The notes: generated by a model not told the origin, from the sequence alone. Shown: positions 37,983 to 49,989, counted from the stretch's first letter. The stretch is 64,000 bases of DNA from Brachypodium distachyon (GCF_000005505.3 NC_016133.3:54835237-54899236), one strand, 5' to 3'. Made by a program: numbers and translations.

Positions 37983-38347
37983 ATTTTTGTTTTTGAGAAA
38001 CATTGTACAAACGCAAACGCTCACAACACGCACGTATACTCACCCCTATGAACGCACACACGCACACCCTACCCCATGAGCACCTCCGAAAAACTGAGCC
38101 GGCAACTCTTGAGAGATTGACGAAGTCACCTCAGTCGCCTCGCTGTTGATGGGTGCAGATCTTGAGAGATTGACGAAGTCACCTCAGGCGCATCGCTGTT
38201 GATGGGTACGTCACCTACCACTGAAAGCATAGCGCTGGTTTAATTCTGGAATAACCCAGGGAAATGTGACGCCCATGTCAAGTCTAGGAACCTGGGTGGA
38301 CTGGTTCCACCACAAAGATCCAGACCACCTGAGCTAAGCTCAGTTCA
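37983..38347 (-). mobile_element. tRNA-headed SINE-like retroposon inside a MITE
   Basis: 365 bp flanked by a perfect 16-bp duplication CCTCCGTTTCATAATT (37967-37982 and 38348-38363). On the minus strand the 5' part reads TTAGCTCAGGTGG, then about 25 bases later CAGGTTCCTAGAC, resembling A and B boxes of a tRNA-type polymerase III promoter. The 3' end on that strand is A-rich. An internal 53-bp unit is repeated in tandem (38108 and 38161). The combination of long target duplication, A-rich tail and pol III-like head indicates a SINE mobilised by a LINE. Confidence 0.78.
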
Positions 38348-38407
38348 CCTCCGTTTCATAATTCTTGTCTCAAATTTGCTCAGAAATAGATGTATCTATT
38401 CCTAAAA

Positions 38408-38805
38408 GACAAAGTATCCGGTGAAAACCACTTCTATGGTGCAAACTGTGAAAACTGCATCGAAAAAAGTTCAAAAAATTCTCAAAAAACTTACAGATCT
38501 TAGAAAAGTGATGTTTTATAGGTGTGTAAAATTACAAGTACAAACTCAATTTCGTTTGGTAGCAGCGAAAAAAACAAATTCTGCATGAATAGTGGTCTTT
38601 CAGTGTTTCACACTATTCATTGTAAATTTCTCTTTTTAAATCCTTCCAAATGCTTTTGATTTTGAACTTCAATTTTTGCAGGTTTGTAGAACATCACACT
38701 CCCAACATACAGTATTTTTATAGAATTCTTTTGAAACTTTTAAACATGGTTTTCTGAAGTTTGCATGGTTTGCACCGAATGAGGGTTTTCACCGGATACT
38801 TCGTC
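38408..38805. mobile_element. Mutator-type MITE inside a MITE
   Basis: 398 bp with terminal inverted repeats GACAAAGTATCCGGTGAAAA and, reversed from the right, GACGAAGTATCCGGTGAAAA. Weaker pairing extends about 20 bases further (TGGTGCAAAC motif). It is flanked by a 9-bp duplication TTCCTAAAA (38399-38407 and 38806-38814), the length made by Mutator-like transposases. No coding capacity. Confidence 0.87.
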
Positions 38806-39417
38806 TTCCTAAAAAGCGTCTAGATACATGTAATATTTCGAGAAAAATTATGGAACAGAGTAAGTACATGTGTTGTTTGCTATACTATTTGGGAAACACC
38901 GAATCAATGATACGTGTGTCCTTATTTTTCGTGATATTAGTAGTATAAAAATATAAAAGTTGGATCACGGTATTATCATTTTGGCCATTTATAAGAGCTG
39001 ACATGTTACGTTTATACGTGATGCGGGAACGTAAGTCAGAATTAACCAAACCTAGTACACATAGAGCTGCAAGTTTGTGACTCTCAGGGTACCCATGGAC
39101 CCTTCTTATTCAACAAAATGAACTAAAGTTTCAAAATGACACAACTTTTTAAAAAACTAGTTTATTTGTTTGAACTAAGGAGGGTCAAAGGGTATCCTGA
39201 GGGTCACCATGCTGTACCTCTAAGTACACATAGAAAGTATAATGAACCAAATAAACCAATTCCACTTTAATATAAGTATGAAAATATATCGAGTTGAGTC
39301 ATGTCTTGAACACACGCGCACATGTGTGCTCATGCCACATGACTCCATCATTTTTTATATATGTTTATGGTTCCATCGGATTTTACATTCACCATTCAAA
39401 AAACCACTCACACATAG

Positions 39418-40321
39418 TATTGTAGTAAAATAAAATCCTAAAATGGGTCGGGCCGTAAATCCTACGTGGCGACAACCAAGTCAACACTTCCCAAGCATGA
39501 GTCAAGACGCCGACGTGGCGCGGTCAATCCTACGTGGCTAAGGTAGACAAGTTAACAATTCAAACCCTCTCATGCCACGGTCAAAGTGTCAAATGAGCTA
39601 GAGTGGGGGCAAGAAAGGTGTGAGGAGGGGACCCTTAGCCCATGGTGGACCATGGACCAAGCCCCTCTTTTTCCTCATGATGCACACAAAAGTTATGAAC
39701 CAAAGGAGCTACTTTTACCGTTTCGTTCCCACTTTTCTCTCTCCCTCAAGGGTAGCTATGGTCTTTTGTCATGGACCCCTAGGCTACAAATACCCCCCAT
39801 GGGGGCATGTATCACTCACTCTCACTTGAATAAACTCAAGGGGAGAGGGCTAGAGTGTTCCCTCTAAGGTTCGCTCTCGCGCGTCGCTCTCGACTCGAAA
39901 TCGATCAGCCTCGAGGAAGCCTTCTAGGAGACTTTAGTTTCGAGGCTCCGAGCCTGGCTCGCGTTTGAAGGAGAAGGGGTTGGGTTAGAGTTCCGAGGGT
40001 AGCCTAACCTCGATACCTGGAAAGACATGTTCGGTCCAAGTACGAGACGGCCCCGACGGACCTCTCGCCGAAAGGTGTCTTGGGAAGATCCGCTCGGCCC
40101 AAACCCTAGGCTAACAACCCCCTCGAAGCCTTTCCTAACATAGGATTAAGTCGCACCCGCAAGGTCGACCGAACCTATTCAAAAAATATCTACGTGTCAA
40201 CTTGTCCAAGTGTTCGGTGACCTTTGCTATAAGGCCGGCGTACACGTCCTTCCTTTATTCCCATGCTTGTGCCATTGAGCATTGGCACCCCTTACTCTAA
40301 TTGTTGTCGAGAACAACAACA
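39418..40321 (+). repeat. 5' LTR (904 bp)
   Basis: Begins TATTGTAG (a TG start apparently mutated to TA) and ends GAGAACAACAACA. A TATA-like TACAAATA at 39785-39792 is followed by an Arg/Ser-codon-like leader region, giving U3, R and U5 in order. Only the last ~365 bp are matched in the 3' LTR. Confidence 0.85.
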
Positions 40322-40322
40322 G

Positions 40323-40339
40323 TGGCGCCGACCGTGAGG
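40323..40339 (+). other. primer-binding site
   Basis: TGGCGCCGACCGTGAGG lies two bases after the 5' LTR. The TGGCGCCG start matches the 3' end complement of a plant tRNA commonly used by gypsy elements; tRNA-Asp is my best guess. Confidence 0.7.
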
Positions 40340-40420
40340 AACCCTCGCCGCAATTGAAGATTTAATGGCCCCGATGAAGCCTATTTATCGTGTACCCAAC
40401 TTGCCGCGAAGTCTACACGG

Positions 40421-42120
40421 TTGCAAACAAGGAAAGCAAGTGCCTCGGGGGCTCCCGAGGAAGAAGGAAACATCACCAATCCGGACACCGCCGCAAGCAT
40501 GGTTGCCATGACGGAAGTCGCGGTCGCCCCTCCGCTATCGACCGTCCCGGAAAGAACCGAAGTGCTTGAAACCGTCGTAGGCGGTCCGTCGACACTCACC
40601 AATGTAGTGGCAAGGATCAGCGAGCTGCCTACGGTTGCCGCCCCCGCAGGTGATACGGAACTCGGCATGCCTCGCTCGATGGGCTTCGCGCCACCTTCCC
40701 AACGACCGGTGGTAACCCTGCCCTCAGAACCTACAATGTGGCGTCGGGAGGATCCGCGCCAGAAAACCAAAGAGTCCCAGCCTACGACCCCTCCAACCAG
40801 GGATTACCTCCACTGGTGCTCGCCGCGATCGCCCAAGGAGCTCCTTGGTATCATCCTTATTGGGGGCTTCCGCCGCAAGGTGCTCTCCAAATCGCACACC
40901 CTCAACATCAATCTCGCTTTGCGAATGCCCCGCAAGCGCCCCTTGCTCCCCCCGCCAGGGTTGAACAGGGCGGCCACCAGGTACCACCTCAAGCTGCGCC
41001 TCGCAGGGAATGAGACCCTAGCGTGCATGGAAACGAGCAAGTGACGGAATCCGGAGCCCGTGCCGGCGGCGAAAGGAATTCCCGTCGACGCTCCGACCCT
41101 CCAAGAAAACGCCGAGATCATTCTCCAAGCGACCCCTTTAGCGACGAAAGCGACGAGAGAGGACCTCGCCATCGAAGGAACCAAAAGAATCGGCCGACTT
41201 GCAACTCGCTCACTCGGGAGATCCAAGACGCGCCTTTTCCACCAAGATTCAAGCCGCCCATGATACGGCCGTACGACGGGGAGTCAAATCCTCTTCAATT
41301 CTTGGATGTCTACTCCACCGCCATACGGGCCGCCGGGGGAGGTACCGTCGAGATGTGCAACCTCTTTCCGCTCGCGCTCACAGGAATGGCGCAAACTTGG
41401 TTTTACAACCTGCGAAAGAACTCCGTGCACTCATGGGAACGCCTCCAAGAGGTCTTCATTGCCAACTTTCAAGGAAACTTTAAATAGCCCGTGCAGGCTC
41501 ATGAGCTATACGCCGTGAAACAAAATCCAGGGGAATCCCTCCGAAGCTTCTTCCATCGCTTTGCGAAGGTGCGAAGCCAAATCGCCAACCCGATGTCGAC
41601 CACCGTGATCAACGCATGCATGCAAGGTCTTCTCCAAGGAGAAGTGAATTGGGCCCTAAGTCATAACCCACCGAAGACGACCGAAGAGCTTTATCGAATC
41701 TTGCAAGAATACGCCCGGGGTGAAGACGGGGACATCGCCAAGAAGGACGCGCCACGCGCCGCTCCCGAAGGAACTCCCTCGTCCGACAAACCCCCTGCGC
41801 CCGCTTCATCTTCCAAGAAGAAGAGGAGGTGGGGGAAAAAGGGCGCCGGTGACCAAGCCTAGAAAATCTTCGCCGTCGAAGGACAAGCACTACCCCAAAA
41901 GACTTGGCAACCCAAGAAGCCACCTCGTCCGACCGAGGGAGGAGCTGGAAGGTGCCTCATCCACAACTCGGCAAGCCATAGCACCGAAGAGTGCAACACA
42001 CTCATCGCGGCCCGTGAAGAGTCCCAGGCGCGAATGCAAGCCCGGCGCAAGGATGAGAAGTCAGCCGAGGCTCCGCGCCCCGCCAACGTCCTTATCGCTG
42101 ACCCAGCACCCAAGGAAAAC
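40421..42120 (+). pseudogene. retrotransposon gag (decayed)
   Basis: Gag structural polyprotein that would package element RNA. The N-terminal part starts in one frame at 40421 and appears to shift near 40735 into the frame used by the rest of gag-pol. The capsid-like region is clear at about 41245-41690 (RPYDGESNPLQFLDVYSTAI, TGMAQTWFYNLRKNSVHSW, ESLRSFFHRFAKVRSQI). A basic stretch KKKRRWGKK and a degenerate CLIH-HSTEEC metal-binding knuckle follow at about 41800-42000. In-frame stops lie at 41011, 41485 and 41860. It is not translatable as it stands. Confidence 0.87.
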
Positions 42121-45100
42121 AACCTCCCGTTCCATGAACCCGCACATCACGTTAGAGTGATACTCGGGGGCTCCGCAACGGGACAAGGATCAAAGCGACA
42201 GCGCAAGGAGTACGCTCGTGAAGTCAATGTCGTGGGAACCTTCACCCCGACACCACCACCTAAGTGGGCGAGTGTGCCAATTGCTTTCACCGAAGAAGAT
42301 GCTAAGGGGATACGCTTCCCGCATGACGACGCCCTCTTTGTGACGGCGATCGTCGCCAATTGTGAGCTCAAGAAGATTCTTGTGGACGGCGGAAGCTCCG
42401 CCGACATCCTATATCTGAGCACATTAAAAAAGCTGGTGGAGCCACAGGTGGTATACAAGAACGGCTCGCTTCAGCCATCCCTTTATCCCCTCACCGGTTT
42501 CGTACCGGCGAAGTCCATTCAGCCGCTCGGACAAATTGAGCTCCTCACGACCTTCGAAGACGCCACAAATCATCGAACCGAGCTCGTACGCTTCGACGTG
42601 GTGGATCTGGAGGCCTCTTTCAACGCCATCCTCGGGAAGACGACGCTAAACTGTCTTTGTGCCGCCATCCACCACAATTTCTTGTGCATGAAGATCCCGA
42701 ACCCGAAGGGCGTGATAACGGTCCGCGGCGAGCAATCTTCCGACAGGAAGACACTTTATCGCCATGAGACCAAGTGCGCCGAAAAGGGAGAATCATCCAA
42801 GAGTATTAACTTGCTTTCGAGCACGGGAGCATCCGAAACCAATCCTCAGGAGCGCTACATCCCCAAGCCTCTCCCCGAGGGAGAGCTCAAGGAAGTTCAC
42901 ATCTCCCAAGATGACGCCACACGCACGGTGAAGATTGGAGCTGACCTCCCGAGTAAACTCGAGGAAGAACTTGTCGACCTGCTCCGGAAGAATTCCGACC
43001 TCTTCGCTTGGTCACCTTCCGACATGGGAGGAGTCCCGTGTGACGTCATGGAACATCGCCTCGCCGTGAGACCCGACAAAGCTCCCGTGAAGCAAAAGTT
43101 TCGGAAACTCTCCACCGAGCGAAGCGAAGTCATCAAACAAGAAATCGCTAAACTCTCCGACGCCGGGCTTATCTGAGAAGTTTGGCATCCCGAGTGGTTA
43201 GCTAATCCTGTCTTGGTGAAAAAGGCCAACGGCAAGTGACGAATGTGTGTCGATTTTACCAGCCTAAACAAGGCATGCCCCAAGGACGACTACCCGCTCC
43301 CTCGAATCGACCAACTGGTCGACTCCACGGCAGGATGCGAGAGGTTGAGCTTCTTGGACGCTTATTCGGGATATCACCAAGTCCACATGGCCAAGGAAGA
43401 CGAGGAAAAGACCAGCTTCATCACTCCCGTCGGTACCTTCTGCTATCGCAGAATGCCTTTTGGATTGTGAAACGCCGGCGCAACCTTCCAACGCCTCGTC
43501 AGCCTCATCCTCAAAGAACAATTAGGGAGAAATGCCGAAGTATACGTAGATGACGTCGTCATCAAAAGTCAAATTGCAGGAACTCATCCCAAGGATCTGC
43601 AGGAAATCTTCGACAATCTCCGCAAGTACGGCGTAAAGCTCAATCCGGAGAAGTGCGCATTCGGAGTTCAAGGAGGAAAACTCCTGGGCTTCCTCGTCTC
43701 TCAACAAGGGATCGAGGCCAACCCGGAGAAAATCCGGGCCGTCATGGAAATGGAGCATCCTCGCTCCGTCAAAGATGTGCAGCGCCTAGCGGGGAGAATG
43801 GAGGCCTTGGGACGATTCGTCGCCCGGTCAGCTGAGAGGGGTCTTCCTTTTTTCAAAGCCTTGAGAAGCCTCGACAACTTTGAGTGGACCGACGAAGCTC
43901 AAAGGGCCTTCGAAGAACTCAAGACCTATTTGTCGACCCCTCCGCTCCTCACAAGCCCAAAGCAGGGGGAGCCCTTGCTCCTGTACCTTGCCGCGACCCC
44001 GGTCGCCGTGAGCACAGCACTCGTGAAGGAGGAAGACGGGTCACAACGCCCGGTATATTACGTGAGCGAAGCCTTGGGAGGAACGAAGGATCGATACACC
44101 CAGATCGAGAAGATCGCATACGCTCTCCTCATGGCCTCTCGAAAACTCCGTCATTATTTCATGAGCCACACCATCATGGTGCCAACTACCTTCCCACTCA
44201 AGGAAGTCTTCGGCAATAAAGAAGGCACCGAAAGAATCGCCAAATGGGCAACGGAATTGGCCCCTTTCTCGCTAGAACTCACGGCAAGAACGGCCACAAA
44301 ATCCCAAGTCCTGGGTGACTTTGTGGCCGAGTGGCATGCTCCACTAACCTCGCCCGAAGAAATCACATCCAAAACCGAGCCCCCCGAACCACATTGGATA
44401 ATGAGGTTCGATGGCTCCAAGCGCCTAGACGGCGCCCGGGCCGGAGTCATACTCATCAGCCCCGAAGGAAAAATCCTGGAGTATGCCATCTACCTGGACT
44501 TCAACGCCACCAACAATATGGCGGAGTACGAGGCGCTACTTCTCGGGCTTCGATTGGCCAAGGCCATGGGAGTCCGGCACCTTCTCATCCAAGGAGACTC
44601 TCAACAGGTGATAAACCAAATGGACAAGTCATATCAATGCCTTGATGAAAGGATGAAGAAATATATCGAAAAAGTTCGCAAGATGGAACGGTATTTCCTG
44701 GGCATGGAGGCGCGACGCATTCCACGAGGAGAAAATCACCTGGCCGACAGGTTAGTCCGAACGGCCGGTTCCAAAGAATCGCTGCCACCCGGTGCATTCT
44801 TCGAAGTAATTCGCGCCCCATCCATAAAGGAAGAAGCCGACGCCCTTGACGAAACTTCAAAGACCAGCATGGTCATTGACGTTCCACCCTCTTGGATGAC
44901 ACCGATTATCCGCGCTTTGAAAGGCGAGGTGGACGAAGAAGCAGAAGGCCCAAGCGCCAAAACTCTGCTTGCAAAAGCCAGGATGTACGTCCTTCTCGAC
45001 GGCATCCTGTACAAGAAAGGAGCGGCCGCATTGCTTAAGTGCATAACTCCTGACCGGGGAGCCAAGCTCCTCCTGAAAATCTATTCGGGAATATGCGGCC

Positions 45101-46140
45101 ACCATCTTGCGCCAAGAGCCACCACGGTGAAAGCCTTACGTCAGGAATTCTATTGGCCCAGCATGGTGTAAGACGCAATCACCATATTGCAGAAATGCGA
45201 AGCTTGCCAGAAAATGGTTAAGTCAATCCATGCACCCGTGACTACCCTGAAGAATATCCTGATAACATGGCCATTCGCACGCTGGGGAATGGACCTTCTC
45301 GGGCCTTTCCCCGCATGCAACAGGGGCCGCAAGTACCTCGTGGTGACGATTGATTACTTCTCCAAATGGATAGAAGCAGCGCCTCTCGGCATGATCACGT
45401 CACAGGCCGTTCAAAATTTTTTCTGGGAAAACATCATATGCCGATATGGCGTCCCGCGAGAGCTAACCGTGGACAATGGCAAACAGTTCGACTGTGCAGA
45501 ATTCACCAAATTCTGCGAATGCCTTGAGATCAAACTGCACTTCGCATCCGTTCCTTACCCAAAGAGCAACGGCGCTTGTGAAAGGGCAAATGGATTAATC
45601 CTCCAAGGACTCCGCCGAAGGGTAAAGAACACGGTTAGCAAAGCAAGGGGAGCATGGGGAGATGAACTCGCTAGCGTGGTTTGGGACATACGCACCTCCA
45701 TAAGCTGTTCCACGGGCCGAACACCATTCTCTTTGGTGTATGGAGCCGAAGCAGTTCTTCCTGCCGTCGAGTTCCGCTCACCTCAGGTCGAAAGGCTCCA
45801 AGAAGCCACTCCGATTGCCTTCATCGAAAATGAAGAGCACGACAAGACGGCCATCGATCTTGTGGAAGAAGCTCGTGACAAAGCCCTCATGAGGCACGCC
45901 GTCTACGAGCAAAGTGCCGCACGCTTCTACAACACAAGATTGCGGGAACGAGCCTTCTCCCAAGAAGATCTCGTGCTGAAAAAGAATGTCGACCCAAAAC
46001 TCCAGCGCAAACTCGACCCTAAATGGGAAGGACCATACCGCATCACCACAGTATTGAGAAATGGTGCATACCACCTCGAGAACATGAAAGGGCAAAATCT
46101 TATCCATGCCTGGAACGGCGACAAGCTCCGGCGTTTCTAA
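42121..46140 (+). pseudogene. retrotransposon pol: protease, RT, RNase H, second RNase H, integrase (decayed)
   Basis: Continues the gag frame. Aspartic protease core VDGGSSADILY at about 42380. Reverse transcriptase from about 43050 with RMCVDFTSLNKACPKDDYPL, LDAYSGYHQV and the catalytic YVDD at 43543-43554. The connection/RNase H follows (about 43760-44330, YYVSEALGG). The archaeal-type second RNase H is at about 44395-44760 (FDGSKRLDGARAGV, NNMAEYEALLLGL, GDSQQVINQ). Integrase has an HH-CC zinc site (45095-45215), core GMDLLGPF, VDNGKQFD and SNGACERANG at about 45290-45600, and ends RRF at 46140. Premature stops at 43174, 43237, 43468 and 45169 disrupt it. Domain order and dual RNase H place it in Tat. 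Confidence 0.92.
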
Positions 46141-47218
46141 GCCTAAGGAGAACCTTCAAGGGCAATCCTTGCCGCTCCCAAAAGGAGACCATCAACATCC
46201 AACCGGCCTCTTCCCTGTGAAACTTCGAGGGATCGTAAGCGCCAACGAGGCCACATCTACATAAGGCTTGTAAGTGCCCATCGGGCCATACCTTAAGACA
46301 AGAAAGTAAGGATCAATAAAGCAAGTCCTTAAGGAAAAGTTAAGAGTGACACGAGACACTCACACGACTCATCGTCGTAAAAGAGTCGCTGCCCCTGTGC
46401 CGCTCACCGAGGAACGCGAAAAGGCCCCCGCTGGCCCAAGCATCCTCTAAAAATGTCCATGGACATAGGTCGCTACTAGCAACTCGTTCCTTGGTGGATC
46501 CTAGCGTGCCTCGAGGCCATCCGCCAAGTAGAACCAAGTCTCCCGAGGGCCGGAAAGCTCTTGAAAATGCATTTAGGGAAAACCGTAAATAAGCGAGTTA
46601 TGCATGAGCATACTTACCTCGGAGAACCATGCTACCCATGTGTGAGACGTCGTGCACGGGCCTGCATGATAGTAACCGGGTTAAGGCTTCATAATAATCG
46701 CGGGAAAGCATAGCTTCCTGAAGTCCGAAGAGGGAAAATTCCGCATGAAATTTCCCGAACGGCAGGTCGAAATGTCCGGATCACTACCGGCATATCAATA
46801 GCGACCCTCACAAGGGTACTGGGATCCGTGGCTCGTAACCATGGCCTAAGGCGCCGAAGCCAAGTCGTATCCCAACGGCGACATCAATTGATGGCACAAA
46901 AGTGCAATCATAGCGAACGATCGCGAGCTGTATAAACTAAGGAAATATAGTACTCCAAGAAACACATGTTGAGCCAAGTTAACATTTCTGATAATGTCGA
47001 CTACATGGTGAAACATGAGAAATACATGCCAAGCTAGGTTAACATTTCCAATAATGTTGACTACATAGTAAAGCATGAAACACAACAAAAAAGCTGCCTT
47101 ACAACCTCTACGACTAAGGGCCTAAGCATGCTAGACATGAGGCTAAGTCAAGTGGGGATATGCAACATCGCATAAGTAAGCAGTTGAAGTACATCACCAC
47201 CTCCAAGGGCGATGAGGC
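46141..47218. other. 3' spacer of the retrotransposon
   Basis: Non-coding gap between integrase stop and the end of the antisense gene. Contains two tandem ~60-bp units (46960-47019 and 47020-47079, shared GTTAACATTTC and AATGT-GACTACAT blocks). No open frame of note on the sense strand. Confidence 0.6.
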
Positions 47219-49881
47219 TCACGCCTCACCATCACCCTCCTGAAGAGCGGACTCAAGGCAACGCACAAAGCGTCGAGCCTGAGCGCGAATAGGAGCACCC
47301 TGGTCCGTCAGAAACTTCTTCGCCCCTTGAGACATCTCACCCTCAAGCCCGCTCATCCCAGCACCACCGTCAAGGACTGCCGCAATCGCCAACAAAACAA
47401 GTCGGGCACCCGTACTCAGGAGACACTTCTTCACGGTAGGCTCAATGAGCTCCACCTAGGAAGTAAGCACCCTGCTCGCTTCATCCATCATGCGACACAG
47501 AGGAAGATCCGGCTGGGGAACACTCCTCAGGTAAGTCATTGTCTCCCGAATCTCGGTGGCCTGGGCAAGCAAAAGCGAAACCACCTCGGGATGACGATCC
47601 GGTGGAGGATGAGCACGAGGAGCAAGCATCAGGCCGTCACCCGCTGCCGCTAACTCCATCTTGAGGGAAGCTGCCTCCGCGCGGGCGTGCTCCCTATCAA
47701 GGTTGGCCACCACCAAGTCCTCCTCAACTCGACGGGTCCTCGCGATCTCGACCTTCTGGCGCTCGTCAGCGAGTCGAGCCCTGGTCTCCGCGGCCGCGAG
47801 CTCCGCCGAAACGTGGGAGAGCTCAGCCTCCACGGCCTCGCGCCGCACCCTCTCCGAAGCCAACTCACTCAAGGCAAGGGTAGACTTGGACATCTCCACG
47901 TCCAAAGCAGCGGAAAGCGCCCCCACCTGAGTCTTGAGGGCAGGAAGGGCACCCACGGCCTCGACCAAGCCTCTCACCTGCAAAGAAGAGGAAGTAAGCA
48001 CAAAGCTAACCCAAAGGGGAAAGGGAGATACGTCACGGATGCTCACCAGCTCCAGTGTCACGAAAGGATCTCTCGCTCCATCCTCGGACGTCGGAAGCGC
48101 TCCATCCCTCGCCTGAATCGGGGGCTCGCCCTCAAGAACCCCGGGCTCCGCGGCCCTTGCACCTGAAAACAAGCCAAGAAGATCATGTCAAAATCATTCT
48201 TACAAAGAATGACGTGAACAAAAGAGAAGGGCACTCACCCAAGGTAGGAGCATCCTCCTCAGGGCGCTCGCGACCAATGGAGAACACCTGGACACCCGCA
48301 CCGCTGGCTCCGGTCGACAACTCCACCACTGAGTCGCTCCGTAGCCGAAGCCCCGTCTCACGAGTGAAAGCCTCAACCTCACGACTCGAAGGAGGAAGAA
48401 CTTGCTCGAGTCCAATCTTCCCCTTCATGTGCAAATCCAAGGTCACCCTCAGGGGGGACCTCGACTCGCCCACGACAGGATCCGCCGAGTCCGCCGGGGC
48501 GTAGTCAAGAGAAGGAGAAGGAGTCGGGGGAGTTTTCCTCTTGCATCCACTCGACAGACGAGGTATTTTGGGGACCGACGCGACAGGCACCGCCGTTCCC
48601 ACCTTCACCTTCCCACAGGAATACCGCAGCTTGGACCCCACCGCCAACATCGATGGTGTAGCCAAGCGGGAGTAGCGATCGCCCACTCGAAGAAGGCAAC
48701 CAAGCTTCGGATCCTGTCGCACAGGCACCATCTTCCCGAAGCACCTCGTGATGATGTTGTGACATCCCCCCTCGCTGATGTTGGCCTCGTAGTCGCGGTG
48801 CTCTGGCCCGTCGTACGGACCTATCAGCTGCGTGGCCCACAACGCCGCCCTCTCCTCGGAAAACGTCGCTGAAAAAGACAAGCCTAAAATTGTTAAGTAC
48901 CTTCACAAGGGAAAACAATCAAGGCACGAAGGGGAGAGGAGCGCCACTCACGTGCGGTGACGAGCTGTGGAGGACGGAAAGATCGAGGGATCTCAATCTC
49001 GGACCTCGAATGACTCCACATCATGAAGCGTCCCGCCATCACCATCTCCTCCATGAGGTCACAAAAGCTCCTCTCGGCGGACAACTCCTTGATCTTGGCC
49101 CCCTTCCAGAGGTCGGCCGACCGATGATCGCCGGGGTGGGACACCTCCCTGAGACCTCCGGCCCCAGAGTGCCGGGGAGATCACTCGTGTGACGAAGACG
49201 GGTCTTCGAAGCCCGAAGGAGAAACCACTGAGACTCCCACTTGATGAACAACTTCTCCGCGCTCTTCCCCGGCATAAGCAAGAAGTCGTCCCCAAAACCG
49301 GAGCGAAGCATCAGGTTCACCAAACCAAAGGCGCTCAAAGCAAAGCCGTCCGGGGTGAGCAACTCCCTCACCTCCACGGTGAAGTAGAACAGCAGAAGTT
49401 TCATCAAAGGCTCCTTGTGAAGCGCTGTCTTGCACAGCCACCTGAAAACGTTCAACCTCACGATCGTTGACGGGTGAAGCTGGGCCAGCTCGATGCCGTA
49501 CGTCTCCAGAAACTCCAGCAGGAAGGGGTGAATGGGCACACACAGGCCGGCGTGAAACCAGGCCGAGAATGCCACGATGCATCCCGGGCGCCGCCGCTGG
49601 GCGAGCCTCACCTCATCACCATCAGGCAGGATACCATCCCCCTTGGGGAAGTACCCCGCCTCCTCCAGCTGAGCGAATTCCTCAGGGCTCATCAACGAAG
49701 GGAGAAGGTGGTCATGTGCCCAACCTCCACCGTCCACCGGCGCCGTCGGAACCAAGGGAGGGCCACCGCGACGGCGAAAGGAGACCTTCTTCTTCCGCGA
49801 CGGTCGGTTCGCCGCAAGCTGTGCCACCGAAGATCCCCTCACTGGCTCACCCACCGGACGCTCGACATCGGGCCCCGCCAT
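47219..49881 (-). pseudogene. antisense gene of the retrotransposon (gypsy-type 'Transposase_28'-like protein), at least 4 exons
   Basis: Lies opposite to gag-pol between integrase and the 3' LTR. Exons 48952-49881, 48239-48868, 48047-48162 and 47219-47977 connect in phase through three GT-AG introns, each with a GTGAG donor. The N-terminal part (about 49700-49200) has EEFAQLEEAGYFP, PGCIVAFSAWFHAGLCVPIH, FLLEFLETYGIELAQLHPST and NLMLRSGFGDDF. That is the pattern of the plant 'putative gypsy type transposon' domain (Pfam PF04195), recognised from memory. The C-terminal exon is a long Ala/Glu/Arg coiled coil (EAVEAELSHVSAELAAAETR). Breaks: the reading frame changes near 49150, and a TAG at 47456-47458 interrupts the last exon. 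Function in the element is unknown. I chose the ATG at 49881; one at 49905 is also in frame. Confidence 0.8.
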
Positions 49882-49989
49882 CTCACCTGCGAAAATACCC
49901 GCCAAGAATTAGCAAAGTGCGGAAAACTTCAAAAGGAATCAACAAAAAAAAAAGACAAAGAGGAGCAAAAGGGATGCTGCAATCCTCAC

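Larger units (their letters stand above)
37962..38866. mobile_element. Stowaway-like MITE split by two later insertions
   Basis: Left end TAATCCCTCCGTTTCATAAT and right end AAATTATGGAACAGAGTAAGTA bound a MITE of the same family as 22396-22520 and 52583-52699. Removing the two nested inserts and one copy of each target duplication leaves 117 bp, the same length as the 52.6-kb copy. The inserts are a SINE-like retroposon (37983-38347) and a Mutator-type MITE (38408-38805). Confidence 0.88.

Noticed and set aside
39421..39425. Starting the 5' LTR at the TGTAG at 39421
   Set aside because: That choice gives no target duplication, while starting at 39418 gives a perfect CATAG on both sides and aligns with the inverted LTR end apart from one changed base.
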